From: Enoplolaimus lenunculus
Lineage: Eukaryota > Nematoda > Enoplea > Enoplida > Thoracostomopsidae
DNA: 64,000 nucleotides
Assembly: GCA_030248215.1 (NCBI GenBank)
Contig: JASANG010001459.1
Coordinates: 24,367 to 88,366, forward strand
Direction of reading: 5' to 3'
Part shown: piece after piece, positions 12,101 through 21,636 of the stretch
Numbering within the stretch: position 1 is the stretch's first letter
How the letters are laid out: each line of letters opens with the position of its first letter
Position numbers and translations under genes: made by a program
The notes under the pieces: model-generated
Seen by the model: only the letters and a program-made list of their open reading frames with translations
Databases searched by the model: none
Told to the model about the DNA's origin: nothing

Positions 12101-13167
12101 TCGGCTCTTCTAGCCGTCAACTGTATAAGCGCATATGCGAATATAAAAAAGTCTCCGACCGCACACTATTGCCAACTGTGTCCACCAATAAACTGAATTC
12201 AGCCATTTCCGAACACTGTTCAAATTTCAATCATTCCTGTTCCACCGATAACTTCTCCATTATTGATTCATGGCCCAAAACGAATCAATTTTCATCCGGT
12301 CTTGCATTACAAATCCTTGAATCCGCTTTCATCCGTAAAATTGAACCTAAACTCAATATACAAAGCAATGTATTTAGATTTAAAATTTTCACATAATTGG
12401 TTGCAACTGGCTAAAATATGGCAATAATTTCTTGCATATATATATATCGTAATTTTTCATTACAGATATACCATAATCTGCAATTTTTGGAAACAAAAAA
12501 ATTACGAAATTCATCCAACATCTTACAAAGTTTGATGCATCCGCCATTTTTTCTTCAAAATTTTATAAAGCGTGGTGAATATTTTCACGCCTCAATTGGG
12601 TTTGCAGAAAAATAAATCATTTTTGAAACTTTCGTACTTCACTATACGGTTTAACGTGAGACATTAACTTAGTAAAAAAGAAATTTTTCAATTTTTTCAG
12701 AAAATAAATGAAAAAATTCATTATTCCAGAAGTAATTTTTCCGAAAAACAACCCTGATACTGTTATTGGGCTTTACAACATTATATTATTCAAATACACA
12801 TAATCTGTCGCAATTATATGCACTACAACGAATTCATTAAAACGAAGGTTAACCTTATCAAGGAAATCGGTGTCAACGTCAAAGTCATCGTCTTGCCAAA
12901 CAAAATCCGGAGCCACACACGGATCGCGGTAATCGAACATAACCGTCCCTGAAACAACAAATTTAAAAATTAAAACACAAACTAAAATGGCTCTAAGCGT
13001 TAGATTCTCAGTATATATGTGTACACAGCGAGACTAGGACGACTACAAAACCATACGACGAATTAAATTTTGCAAAAGGTTTTTCGCCAATCAGAATATT
13101 TTAGTGACTGATCCAAAGCACAAAAACTTACATTCTACAAATTGTTCAGCATAAGGAATACACAAAA
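1..13167 (-). CDS. BABAM2: BABAM2 (BRE/BRCC45) homologue, partial, runs off left edge
   Basis: UEV-fold scaffold subunit of the BRISC and BRCA1-A deubiquitinase complexes, which holds BABAM1 and BRCC36 together. Readable exons on the minus strand: 13132-13167, 12854-12948, 511-640, probably 236-315, and 1-169 (truncated by the window). The first three join in frame: the split codon 13132|12948 gives Trp, and 12854|640 joins in phase 0. They read LCIPYAEQFVEW, then PDFVWQDDD, then VPWNPSDANCLTQI and HQIRL. Human BABAM2 as remembered has LHIPYAGETLKW, PDFIFGEDAE, ASWNPSNPECLLLV and HQFQCSRL in the same order. The last exon (LLLPFKAYSYPALRPLMLD) resembles FLLKLPVDFSNIPTYLLKD. Exon 4 edges are tentative: its phase does not join cleanly to exon 3. 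The intron between 12854 and 640 holds the Penelope palindrome. The 5' end is unresolved: ATG at 15595 followed by a GTAAGC donor (MSPSTAE, human MSPEVA) and exon-like stretches 13568-13657 and about 13686-13796 could not be phased together. Confidence 0.83.
641..3110. other. BABAM2 intron sequence, no gene seen
   Basis: AT-rich intron with the minisatellite at 1277-1840, CCGGTTCCGG-rich transposon debris near 900-1050 and 3000-3050, and short CTTCGCTCGC-containing repeat fragments at 2520-2660 and 2790-2815. I see no exon. Confidence 0.6.
1277..1840 (+). repeat. Degenerate minisatellite, ~18-bp unit
   Basis: Thirty or so imperfect copies of a unit like GTGAAACCAACCGTTGGG, drifting in length and spacing (GAAACCAACC core). 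It lies in the BABAM2 intron, between exons 12854-12948 and 511-640. The open frames on both strands here are by-products of the repeat. Confidence 0.9.
3111..3193. repeat. (TA)n microsatellite at left end of the Penelope palindrome
   Basis: About 41 uninterrupted TA dinucleotides, about 20 bp outside the left arm. The right arm ends at CATATATATATATCG, so both outer ends fall in TA repeats. Confidence 0.97.
3257..6065 (-). pseudogene. Penelope-like RT/GIY-YIG ORF, left arm, frameshifted
   Basis: Mirror copy of the right-arm RT gene, read on the minus strand. The N-terminal part is open from 6065 to 4764 and the RT catalytic and nuclease part from 4801 to 3257. The two lie in different frames that overlap, so there is one frameshift at an A-run around 4765-4785. 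It also lacks 31 codons present in the right arm, after ADNLTRL, in frame. The YVDD motif and CPDC...GYIGSSSRQ nuclease are intact here. The two arms carry different lesions, so each was broken after (or was unequal at) the duplication. Interruption apart, the sequence matches the right arm almost everywhere. Confidence 0.92.
6529..7769 (-). pseudogene. Penelope-element ORF1, Asn-rich, left arm
   Basis: Mirror copy of the 7764-9035 ORF. It is open in two pieces, 7769-7338 and 7284-6529, in different frames, so it is broken once relative to the right arm. The Asn-run length also differs by one codon. It starts with MQWFTELHRTKV because the palindrome breakpoint trims the RT-derived exon about 30 bp earlier than in the right arm. 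The RT-derived exon occupies 7681-7765 and joins the ORF1 body at the same position as in the right arm. Confidence 0.75.
7764..9035 (+). CDS. Penelope-element ORF1, Asn-rich, right arm
   Basis: 423-codon open frame, uninterrupted, upstream of the RT ORF. Residues about 4-41 (EIFILSAYVKWFTELH onward to STLNDK) duplicate an internal segment of the RT protein encoded at 10005-10118. Beyond the junction at 7885|7886 the protein is new: a Ser/Thr/Asn-rich stretch, a run of (CAA)n-encoded Asn around residues 190-220, a basic patch (NKRATKK), a Pro/Gly/Tyr/Phe-rich middle (CFNYGYGYRQGYN), and a C-terminal basic Asn-rich tail (KSRNNNKKNSN). The composition suggests a low-complexity RNA-binding or assembly protein, which is inference. 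I recognise no folded domain. Most described Penelope elements have a single ORF, so an ORF1 is notable. The true start is uncertain because the 5' end is truncated within the RT-derived exon. Confidence 0.7.
   Translation: MHSEIFILSAYVKWFTELHRTKVRAIHSKKLLVLSTLNDKSPATTDDGDSSRRNISLNTASCNVPILDTIQESIHYVNKHNNTTNCYTTLKDTTPSNTTSFNNSAGSTQPNSTPYSGGSSTSTSILSNTGNDQSVSDTSISSVTVVALSQGTQTVVEQISVAIQTVNTETLPKLEKQEAFIAENTTESKRMLDTTSNSNNNTNNIGDANKVNNNNNNNNGTGNSSTNNIQNKRATKKVGLLSKGQPGGATDQESSTTKLVQAAHKKTTAIIQPLIGATSQSDFNGYTAYFGQPTLGAHLPYTPRASTEVPFPPAIRFHSTPYRLPAWAPRPPTPVAPGWGNSYSFPGCFNYGYGYRQGYNLAQPGYIKPTHSQHLNLTPFQRNKSRNNNKKNSNDSNNNNNNGVNNDANNNNNNKQKYNNNKI
9036..9498 (+). other. Penelope element inter-ORF region (right arm)
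   Basis: About 460 bp between ORF1 and the RT ORF, mirrored at 6066-6528 in the left arm and almost identical there. No long conserved coding frame is required: the 80-codon frame at 9075-9317 is mirrored in the left arm, as any sequence would be. It could hold a promoter or an internal start for the RT ORF, but I see no TATA box or other signal that settles this. Confidence 0.5.
9499..12396 (+). pseudogene. Penelope-like RT/GIY-YIG ORF, right arm, one in-frame stop
   Basis: A 966-codon frame (or from the second Met at 9541) that encodes target-primed reverse transcription functions. Visible landmarks: GLPKTHKPGTPIRPIMS near residue 402; motif A SFDVSSLFTNIP near 467; motif B GVAMGSPLGPVLAN near 530; motif C YVDD near 569; LSFLDVKI and YRKPTYTNQIM after it; a Ser/Asn-rich linker; then a GIY-YIG-type nuclease near 855-885 with CPDC before GYIGSSSRQLYKRICE, the Cys-rich Penelope version. 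One in-frame stop (11194-11196) lies just before YVDD, so this copy reads as 9499-11196 plus a downstream open part, and it cannot make full-length RT as it stands. It retains a 93-bp segment (within 10294-10392) that the left arm has lost. An internal GTATGT splice-donor consensus starts at 10119. Confidence 0.93.
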
Positions 13168-14528
13168 CTAAAATATCACAATGCATTGAGGCAGCTGAGT
13201 AACACGACGGTGCACTGAAACAAACGAAAACAATAAAAGGAATCTAAGACAATTCATCGCCCGACCTATCGTAATTCGACATCTCGTCCCTGACAACCTG
13301 TGGTTCCGGCATCTCGTCGACCAAGGCAATTTGTCGTCACAACATCTCGTTGTTCACCTGACCCGCTTAAGCCAAGCGACAAGTTTTCTGGTCGACGAGT
13401 CGCCGTACCTGCTGGTTGGTGACTAGTTGTCGGGTGACGTATTGTCGTAATACCAAAACAAGAATAGCTGAAGAAGTGTAAACTGTAGGAAGGTCAGCAG
13501 AAATTGTGCGTTCGTATTAATGTCAACCAATCACAAAAAGGCTCTTATTTATTCACAACCAAGTTACCCGATGATGTGGTACCGAGTGCACGGCAGTAAG
13601 ACAGGTAGCCACGAGATAAATTTCGAGGAAGTCCACAACACTTGAGTTCGATTATTCCTGAAAACTAAAATAGACACTTCCTTACCTTGATCTCATGTCT
13701 TTCAGATAAGGCTTTTGTACTCCAAAACATTTGGACGACTCGAGCATAGTGATTTGAGGCTTTAGCCAAACGACAATTTCACGTCCCGAAGACATATTAC
13801 AATTTATCAGCAAAAGTTTTAAATTTACTCAATACTGCAAACGTGAAAAACACTGGCAGGGACGTAGCCAAGTCTTCATTTCGTGAGAGGATTACGCCAT
13901 ATATAACTTTTTTATCTACAGGATCCGCAGAATGTTATTCTAAACCCAGTTATAGAATTGACTATGAACACAGCACAGTGTATATATAGTGAAATGATGA
14001 ACAATACACTTTGTATATTTAATACTACACATATGCCATATACGCACTACAAAATTTCCACAAGGCGTGAGATCCTCCTCGACCTCTAGAGTCAAAATAA
14101 TATAGCTGAGTGGCAGGGTGCGACCGGAAATGAATAATACCGGAGCCAGAGGTCAACAAAATTGCCGGGCCACAGTTGAGTCGAAATTAGGCACTTAATT
14201 AGTTCAGTGTGCGTATTTTGATAATGCAAAGTAGTGATCGAATTAACGGAAATGGATATTGGAATATAATAGTTTCAGCCAATGTTACTTTTAGTTCCGT
14301 ACCTGTAGGTTAATATTATTTCTAAATCTAATCCTAAACGATGAAAAAAACAGTCTAAAATCTTAAAAGAAACGGCCCTAAAAGTAACATGGGCGATAGT
14401 TTCAAAGATATTCTATTTTTCTGCAAGCACAATTGAGATGTGCAATTCATCGGGCTTTCTAAAATTTAACAAAAATGACAGATGCACCGACATTCGTAAG
14501 ATTTGGGATGAATTTCAGTAATTGTTAT

Positions 14529-14939
14529 TAGGAATGTGCTGATACCAAAATTTTTGCCGATGCCGAACCGATGCCGATGCCGATTCCAACTTTAGTACAC
14601 CATGCTTAATTAACACATAGGATACTATATTACATCATTATATGAAGATTTAAAAAACCCAAACCGTAATAAACGATTATAATTTTAGACGAACGGTTCA
14701 TTTCAATTAATTTTTTCAAACACAGACACAAGAACAGATATCAGTTTTCCTGGCTGGACACACTGATTTGCGCCCAGAAATGAAATTGATAGCATTCAAA
14801 CTAACTGTGATGTGCAAAAAGTATCGACAAAGAATCGGCAATTTTTATGCAGTGCCGATGCCGATGCCGATACTCACGAAAACTGCCGATTATTACCGAT
14901 GCCGATGCCGATTAATCGGCACATCCAAAATTTTTATTT
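14529..14939. mobile_element. hAT-like MITE, GTGCCGAT family
   Basis: 411 bp with terminal inverted repeats of the type TAGGRATGTGCYGAT at the left and ATCGGCACATCC at the right, and subterminal GCCGATGCCGAT repeats. Flanked by an 8-bp duplication with one mismatch (ATTGTTAT/ATTTTTAT), the length hAT transposases make. Same family as 47059-47403 and 45112-45420. Confidence 0.82.
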
Positions 14940-16474
14940 CATTTCGAATAATTGCAGCATATCTGTAATGAAAAATTAAAAAATATATACGTAATTTATA
15001 ACTAATTTTGGGCGTAATAGTAACAGTTTCCGGTATTTCTATAACGGAAACTGATACCGAATTTACCAGAAACGAATATCCGGTTACGCCACGCCCCTGA
15101 ACCAGGGTGTAACCGTATATCCCTTTCCGTGTCCGACTGTCCGTTTTCGTTATAGAAATATTGGAAACTCAATTAGTTTTACGCTCAAAATTAGTCATAA
15201 ACAACGCATACATCCAATTGCTTGAAATGAAATAAAAAATTACTAGTATAGGCATGAGGATTATTTTGCTTTCAAGTACAACTTTGCACAGTTGCTGTTT
15301 TTGCCTGTTTGCGCTCGTGTAACTATGGAAAATTGACAGTAAAGTCTAAGCAAGATGTGTAAGTGTTCTAAAAGTTGTATTTTTTAATAAATAAGCTGGT
15401 TTAAGCGTATTAGGCGCCGTTTTCATTGATAAAATCTGTTTTATTTCTGGACGTCTTTCTTTTTTGTTCAAGGAAATCAGTTTTATGTCTTCTTCTTATC
15501 TTGGTTACTGTTTGATTTGTTAACGCGAAATTCGTGATCTTACCATACACAAGCAATTTTGTTGGCGCTTACAATTCAGCAGTACTCGGACTCATAGGCT
15601 GTATGCTTCGTCAATATGGCAGCAATCGTTCTCAACACGACCACGAGACACATCGGCGGAAGATCATTTGTTACCACAGAGCTAACGGTTCGATTCAAAC
15701 AGTCTCGTAAAATTAATCGCGTCACGTCTTGCCGAAGTTCTGCCGACTTCAACCCAATCACCGACAAGAAATCAGCCTTGAGTAGTATTTTTGTGTTTCA
15801 CCATTCTCATATCTATGCCCTACACAAACCTGTTGCGCGCAATCTCTCTATGGCAGGGTGAATCCGGAATGCCGGTTCCGGCATTTTTTCACCTTCCCGT
15901 TCCGGTAAATGTTTACGAGAATTAAAAACTCCGGTAGTATTAAATTTTTCTCGTTTTTTAAATTTGCAAATCTTTAAGCCTTCTTAAAGCCACTTGTTAC
16001 ATAAGTAACGATAAAAATGAAACAGAAGTATTTATAGCTCCGCCATGGGACCCTACGCGAATGCGGGTCCCATGGGTGGGTCTTTTGTGCGACTAATAGT
16101 CATCAGGCAGAAATCTTAATTATTTTTAGCTAAATTACCTCAAAATACATATCTTTTGAAAATGCATTCGCGGAGGGTCCCATGGTGGGGCTATTGAAAC
16201 AAGCTTTTTATGCTGTTTGTTTTATTAGCTTATATAGTATTTTTTCGATTTTAGGTATCTCCTAAAGATAGAAGCAAAACTATACTATGTCATGTTTGCT
16301 ACATTTTGTGTTTTCTATTTTGTTTTTGTTTTTTATAGTTTGAGTAAATTTAGAAATGGTGTGAGGGATTTGGCTTGTTTCTTTAGTGGAGCTGCTTAGT
16401 ATGCTAGCGAAGACGTTCTAAGTTTCAAGCTAATCATCTTGCTAATATTGGCAGCTTTTTTATAGTTGAAAAGC

Positions 16475-16922
16475 CTAAGTAGCCTGTTTTAAACCATTGG
16501 GTCCTAGCCCCTTCGTAGGCCTAAGCCTTAAACCATTCAGATCCTAGCCCTACTTAAGCCTAAGCCTTAAACTATTAGGGTTCAATCCTACATAACCCTG
16601 AGCCTTAAACCATTCGGGTCCAAGCCGCTATGTAAGCCTAATTCTTAAACCGTCCAGGTCCTAGCCCTACATAAGCCTAAGCCTTAAATCATTCAGGTCC
16701 TAGCCCTGCATAAGCCTAACCTTAAAGTATCAGGGTTCAATCCTACATAACCCTAAGCCTTAAACCATTCAGGACGTAGCCCTACATAAGCCTAAGCGTT
16801 AAACTATTACGGTTCAATCCTACATAAGCCTAAGTCTTAAACCATTGGGGTCCTACCCTTACATAAGCCTAAGCCTTAAACCATTTAGGGTCCTAGCTCT
16901 ACATAACCCTAAGCCTTAAACC
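16475..16922 (+). repeat. Minisatellite, ~45-bp unit
   Basis: About ten imperfect tandem units built on CCTAAGCCTTAAACCATT followed by CAGGTCCTAGCCCTACATAA. Units differ by small substitutions and indels. Confidence 0.93.
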
Positions 16923-17964
16923 AAGTAACATAAGCCATACAAAGATAACAAACTTCATCTACTGCAACGAAACGACTTCTGACGGACAAAGAAATCACCA
17001 GCAGAATAGATGAGGCGTACAAAAACACGAATTTTACTACTAAATCTTAATACTAAATTTTCTTTTTCATCCCTATGTTGAAGGCTACGGATTGAGTTGT
17101 GCTTCCATTAGATCCGCCAGTGGCACCACTGTACTGGTATAGGTTTAAACACACACCACGAGGTGTGTAAACAGGTCGAGATTTCACCAACAACTGATAT
17201 TTTATCAGAACTGGCATTGCTGTATATGGTACACTGTTACATCTTTGCCAATGCCATGCTACAACCAATAACTTAATAGCTTTATTTGAATCCCCAAAGA
17301 GATTCCAATTATTATGGTACAGTACTATTCTTAAAAAACGACTTTGTGTAATTCGAGCTTTCGCGTTGTTAATTTCCTTATATTAGAGCAGAAATAGTTG
17401 CGTTATCAAAACATATGTAAGATATAAACAATGTGATAAAATTAACATTCGGCAGCGAAAATAGCTATAAGCATTTGGATTTCGCGTTACTAGATTGACT
17501 GTTGCATTTTGATGTGCTATATTTTGGCTTAGGCTTAGGCTTAGTAGGTACGGTCTAATCCTTACGCTTAGGCTTAGGAATATGCTTATACTACTGTTAA
17601 TGGTCCCGTTCTATACATTAGCCAAATTGTTTAACCACCAACCCTTTTATATATTCATGATGCGTTCTCAAGCTTAAGCGTATCCTATTGCAGTCCCGCA
17701 GGTTTGCGTTCCGTCTTAGATCTTTACTTGGAATATGTGTGTAGCATCTAAATCAGCGAATGCTGAACTTTGAACTGCTACACCGAGGAGTTTATGACTT
17801 GGAAAATCTATCGGCGACGTAGTATGTCCCTTTAAATTTTATGGTGCCATCCTTCAAGCCTCAATAGAATAAATGGTGCGAAAATATTTATTAAGATAGG
17901 TATATAAAACTTTCTGTTTTGGTCTAAAAATGTTTTCAAGCTATTATATTTTCTAATTTCGGAA

Positions 17965-18178
17965 ACATTTTACAAAAATGTTTACTTAAAAGCTTGAAAA
18001 CGCCTTTTTAATCCAATTCAAGAGTTTTTATTATGCCGTCTTTTGTAAATTTTTTTTATAAACTATTTTAACCAATAATATTACAAAAATATTTACAAAG
18101 ATGCCATAATAAAAACTCGTGTTTTTGGATTAAATACGGCGTTTCCAATCTTTTAAGTAAATATTTTGTGTAAAAAGT
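17965..18178. repeat. Fold-back repeat, ~90-bp arms
   Basis: The left arm contains TTTACTTAAAAGCTTG, ACGCCTTTTTAATCCAA and TTTTTATTATGCC. The right arm carries their complements in reverse order (GCCATAATAAAAACTC, GGATTAAATACGGCG, TTTTAAGTAAATATTTTG). This is an imperfect long hairpin typical of a fold-back MITE. Confidence 0.8.
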
Positions 18179-19456
18179 ATTGAATACAATACTTTATCAA
18201 AAAATTTGAAGCACTGAAATCCTTGCATCCTCAACCAAAAAGCAGCTCATACCGAGGCACCACAGCAAATAGGTTAACGCCCTTAAGGGGTGCATTTATA
18301 AGTTATTGCGCGTTTCCAGGTATCAGTGTTATTGATAACGGTCATATTTACTCAAATGGGTGATTTTACGACTTGTTACAAAAACATTTATAAAATTGTT
18401 ATTAATAAATTTTGAATAATCCGGTTATCTAAAAAACTTTTTGTATATATAAATCAGATGCCTGCTCTGGAAGCGCTCAGTTTTGGTTTTTTGAAAGATT
18501 GCATTTTTGTTTCACATTAAATTACATCTAAATTTTTGGAGCAAATTTGGTTTGTTGAATTGTTTCAAGCACTGAAATGATCCTTCAAAATGATGCATGA
18601 AAAAATTTAACAAGTCAAATTTGCTCGAAAAATTTATATTTGGTTTGCAAACATTTTAATCATTTTTTAAAATTTTTTGACAAATGTCATACCATTCCGT
18701 GATATGATAGTTGTCTAAATATTGTAAACTTTTAGTTGCCGCTGTTGCAGCGCTTATATTATGTTTACTATAATTGTAATATGAACGCTATATTCAAAAA
18801 AATTGGAACTGCAGAGAGTGGCGTTGTAAACAGGGATGTTCCTGAGTCACTGCTATCACGGAATGATCTGGTTATGTTCAAATGTAAGCTTATTACAATT
18901 TTTTGCATTCATAAAATTAAGGTTGCAGCTGATTGAAAAGCATCTCGACTGCATTACGTACTAATCCGTATCTGTGACTGAGTCTTCCATTTGGAATCTG
19001 TAACTGATAAGAATTGACTAAGTATACGGTTTCGGTTTAACATTCAGCACAAATCACCATCTGTATCCGGTTTCGTTATCCTGCATAAACTTCACTGAAC
19101 TTAATATTATTCGTTAAAATAAACAAGCATTACTTAAATATTTAGGAAAAGCTAAAGATTACATTTAGGTTTAGGTTTACGTTCAAGCCTTAAAGAAGCT
19201 TACAACCTATTCTGTACAAGTGCTGTGTACTTCAGATGTTAAATATCAGCGCTTTACAACTAAACTCACGCGCAATAGTATATATAATACAAAATGTACG
19301 CTGCAATATATTTGCGAACATTTCAACGTATTGAAGAAAACGTATATATATAAATGATATCGTCTCGGCTGCATAGTTTGAACAAAAATTATATATACAT
19401 ATATATGTGGTCTTGAAATCGCTAACATTAAAAGGAGGGGGAGTAGAACAGCCCAA

Positions 19457-19569
19457 ATGCCCCTCTCCTGCTCCTCTTCTGAGGAGGAGGTCTGCGCAAA
19501 TCCCTCTTCTCCCTCCTCCTCCTCCTCCGCTTCCTCCGCTTTAGGGAGGAGGAGGGAGGAGGAGGAGGT
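19457..19569. repeat. CTCC/GGAG simple repeat with self-complementary halves
   Basis: A pyrimidine-rich (CTCCTC)n block is followed by its purine complement (GGAGGA)n about 15 bp on, so a single strand could fold back. The 89-codon plus frame across it is compositional. Confidence 0.8.
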
Positions 19570-20012
19570 AAAACCCCCATTTTTACACTACTACGATATA
19601 GTTACTTATCTAAAAACTAGTGGATTTCCCTACCTACCGCAAAATGGTTTTCCCTTAATACAAGAGCATGTGCAGCGCTGTCGCATGTACCCTAGGTCTA
19701 GTAACTTTGAAAAGAATGAAACCTAAAAACTTGGTCTTTTAAGTTCAACATTTTAATTTTTTCAATAAAATTTTTCTTATCAAATTTGTTTGTTTTTCGA
19801 GCTGTTTAAACCAAGCACTTTAAGAAGAGCGCTAAGAACACGATTACAAGATTTCAATTTCTAAGGACTAAAATCACAGCCAGATGAACTCTTTCGGGGG
19901 AAAATGCCAAGCTAGCAATCTTTCCGAGGGGGGAGCAAATTGCCTATGGGGAAGTCAAACTATGACTAAACAAGCTTTAGTGTAATTTTTCCGTTGGAAA
20001 ATGTCAAGCTAG

Positions 20013-20355
20013 CAGGGTGCAACCGGAGGTGAAAAATACCGGAGCCGGAGGTCAATGAAACTTGCCGCAGCCGGAGTTGAGGCGAAATTAGGTAGTAAAA
20101 ATGATGATTAATTAGTTAATTTTAGGCCAATATCTGCAATACGTTGTTAAGTTGTTTGGTTTTACGCTAATTGTCTGCCAAATTTCGGAAATTCTTTCCT
20201 AAAAATTGTGACAAAAGTCAAACGATACGCACTAAATATAAATTTTGCAAAATTATGCACAATTTTACTACCGAAATTGCCGGAACCTCCGGCAAAAATT
20301 CTGCCGGAGCCCGATTTCCTGCCGGAGCCGGAGGCAGACCTCCGGTTGTACCCTG
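20013..20355. mobile_element. hAT-like MITE, GGTGCAACCGGA family (short subfamily)
   Basis: 343 bp, starting CAGGGTGCAACCGGAGG and ending CTCCGGTTGTACCCTG. Flanked by CAAGCTAG/CAAGCTAA, an 8-bp duplication with one mismatch. Interior carries GCCGGAGG and CCTCCGGCA repeats. About 85-90% similar by eye to 21306-21636. Confidence 0.88.
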
Positions 20356-20516
20356 CAAGCTAACAATTTTTGGGGGAAAGCAAAATCCCTATGGGGAAAA
20401 TTAAACAACCACAGCCATAGTTAAAATCTTCCGGGGAAATGCCGAGCTGGTAGTCTTTCCGGGGGGCGAAATCTTCATGGGGGAATAGTCAAACTATGAC
20501 TAAAACAAGCGTAGGG

Positions 20517-20700
20517 GGCCCATGTAAAGATCAGGGGCGGAACGTTTTTCTGTGGGACTAGAATAGGATAAGCTTAAGCTTTAGACTAATTTTTCATTTG
20601 GATTAAGTTTAGGCTTAGGGATAAACTCATCCTTTACGCTTAGGATTAGGCTTAGGAATAAGCTTATAATACTATTCCGCCCTGATTTTACATTGGCCAA
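20517..20700. mobile_element. MITE of the CTTAGG-rich family
   Basis: Ends are inverted repeats: GGCCCATGTAAAGATCAG at the left and CTGATTTTACATTGGCC at the right, each followed inward by a GGCGGAAC-like box. The interior has short runs of GCTTAGGCTTAGG and the constant block AAGCTTATAATACTATT. Related copies lie near 17513-17640, 41775-42195, 50993-51075, 54640-54790, 55675-55795, 58300-58436, 58550-58725, 59397-59585 and 62290-62425. Confidence 0.75.
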
Positions 20701-21305
20701 TTAAAGTATAATACCGGTGAATATTTGCAGGCCTCAATCCTGTTGGAAGAAAACCGTTTTTACTCAAGTTTCCGTTCATTTTGATCACTATGCGCTTCCT
20801 CCGGCGTGTATATACCTAAAAGCAATGGCAAAAATTAGTGCTTTTTAAACACCCTGAAATGTTCAAAATAGCAAGACTTCACAAGTTTCCAGCAGATATA
20901 ATACACATAGAAAACCGCCATAGATACTTTCTGCAAATAAGGGCAGGGTGCATGAAAAAGAACCAAACCCAGAGGTCAACATAACTAGCCGAGACAGAGG
21001 TAAAGTTAACAATTGTAGTTAAAGGAATTTTTATTATTTACCATTTGTACGAACAACTGAAAATGCTTCAAAATTATTTTTCACAGAATATTTTCAATTG
21101 TAAGATTCGATCTCCAGTCTCTCTGGTGGAAGGCGTTTACGATGACCACTCAGCTTTAGGAGGTTGTCGATCGAACATGAGGGTGGGGCTCTCACGTCTT
21201 GTGAAGATTTTGCACTGCGCATATATATCCGAAATTTTAAACATTGCTTAGTGTCTGTACTCTGTATTGCTCGTAGTCGTATGTTATTTGTATTTAGTTG
21301 CTCAT

Positions 21306-21636
21306 CAGGGTGCAACCGGATGTGAAAAATACCGGAGCCGGAGGTCAACGAAACTTGCCGAAGCCGGAGGTGAGGCGAAATTAGGTAGTAGTAAAAATAG
21401 TTAATTAGTTCATTTTAGGCCAATATCTGCATTATGTTGTTAAGTTGTTTGATTTTACGCTAATGTTCTGCGGAATTTCGTTCCTGAAAATTGTTACAAA
21501 AGTAAAACGAAACGCGCTAAACAGATAATTTTTGCAAAATTATACTACCGAAATTGCCGGAACCTCCGGCAAAGATTCTAACGAGACGGAGACCGATTTC
21601 TGCCGGAGCCGGAATCAGACCTCCGGTTATACCCTG
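21306..21636. mobile_element. hAT-like MITE, GGTGCAACCGGA family (short subfamily)
   Basis: 331 bp with CAGGGTGCAACCGGATG and CTCCGGTTATACCCTG ends, flanked by TTGCTCAT/TTGCTCAC (8-bp duplication, one mismatch). Confidence 0.88.

Larger units (their letters stand above)
3214..12438. mobile_element. Head-to-head palindrome of two Penelope-like elements
   Basis: Two near-identical element copies lie as inverted repeats of about 4.55 and 4.64 kb: left arm 3214-7765 (reads minus), right arm 7801-12438 (reads plus), with a 35-bp spacer 7766-7800. Each arm carries, from the centre outward, a 5' RT-exon fragment, an Asn-rich ORF1, about 460 bp of non-coding DNA, and a long ORF with Penelope-type RT and GIY-YIG endonuclease. 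Penelope-like elements are retroelements related to telomerase and often form tandem or inverted partial copies. The arms differ at roughly a dozen amino-acid positions plus a few indels, so they are young but not identical. The outer ends stop in TA-rich DNA on both sides. The whole insert sits in a BABAM2 intron. Confidence 0.95.

Noticed and set aside
3214-12438. Palindrome as a pure assembly or amplification artefact
   Set aside because: The arms differ by substitutions, a 93-bp indel and different RT lesions. An artefact is still possible if haplotypes were merged, so it is listed for checking.
15616-15861. 81-codon plus frame MAAIVLNTTTRHIGG
   Set aside because: Ends in a decayed MITE tip and has no splice or similarity support; the opposite strand holds the BABAM2 start candidate.
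17053-17268. 71-codon minus frame with an acceptor-like TACAG
   Set aside because: No recognisable similarity, no neighbouring exon, and a CCACTGGCGGATC-like repeat motif inside; could still be a terminal exon.
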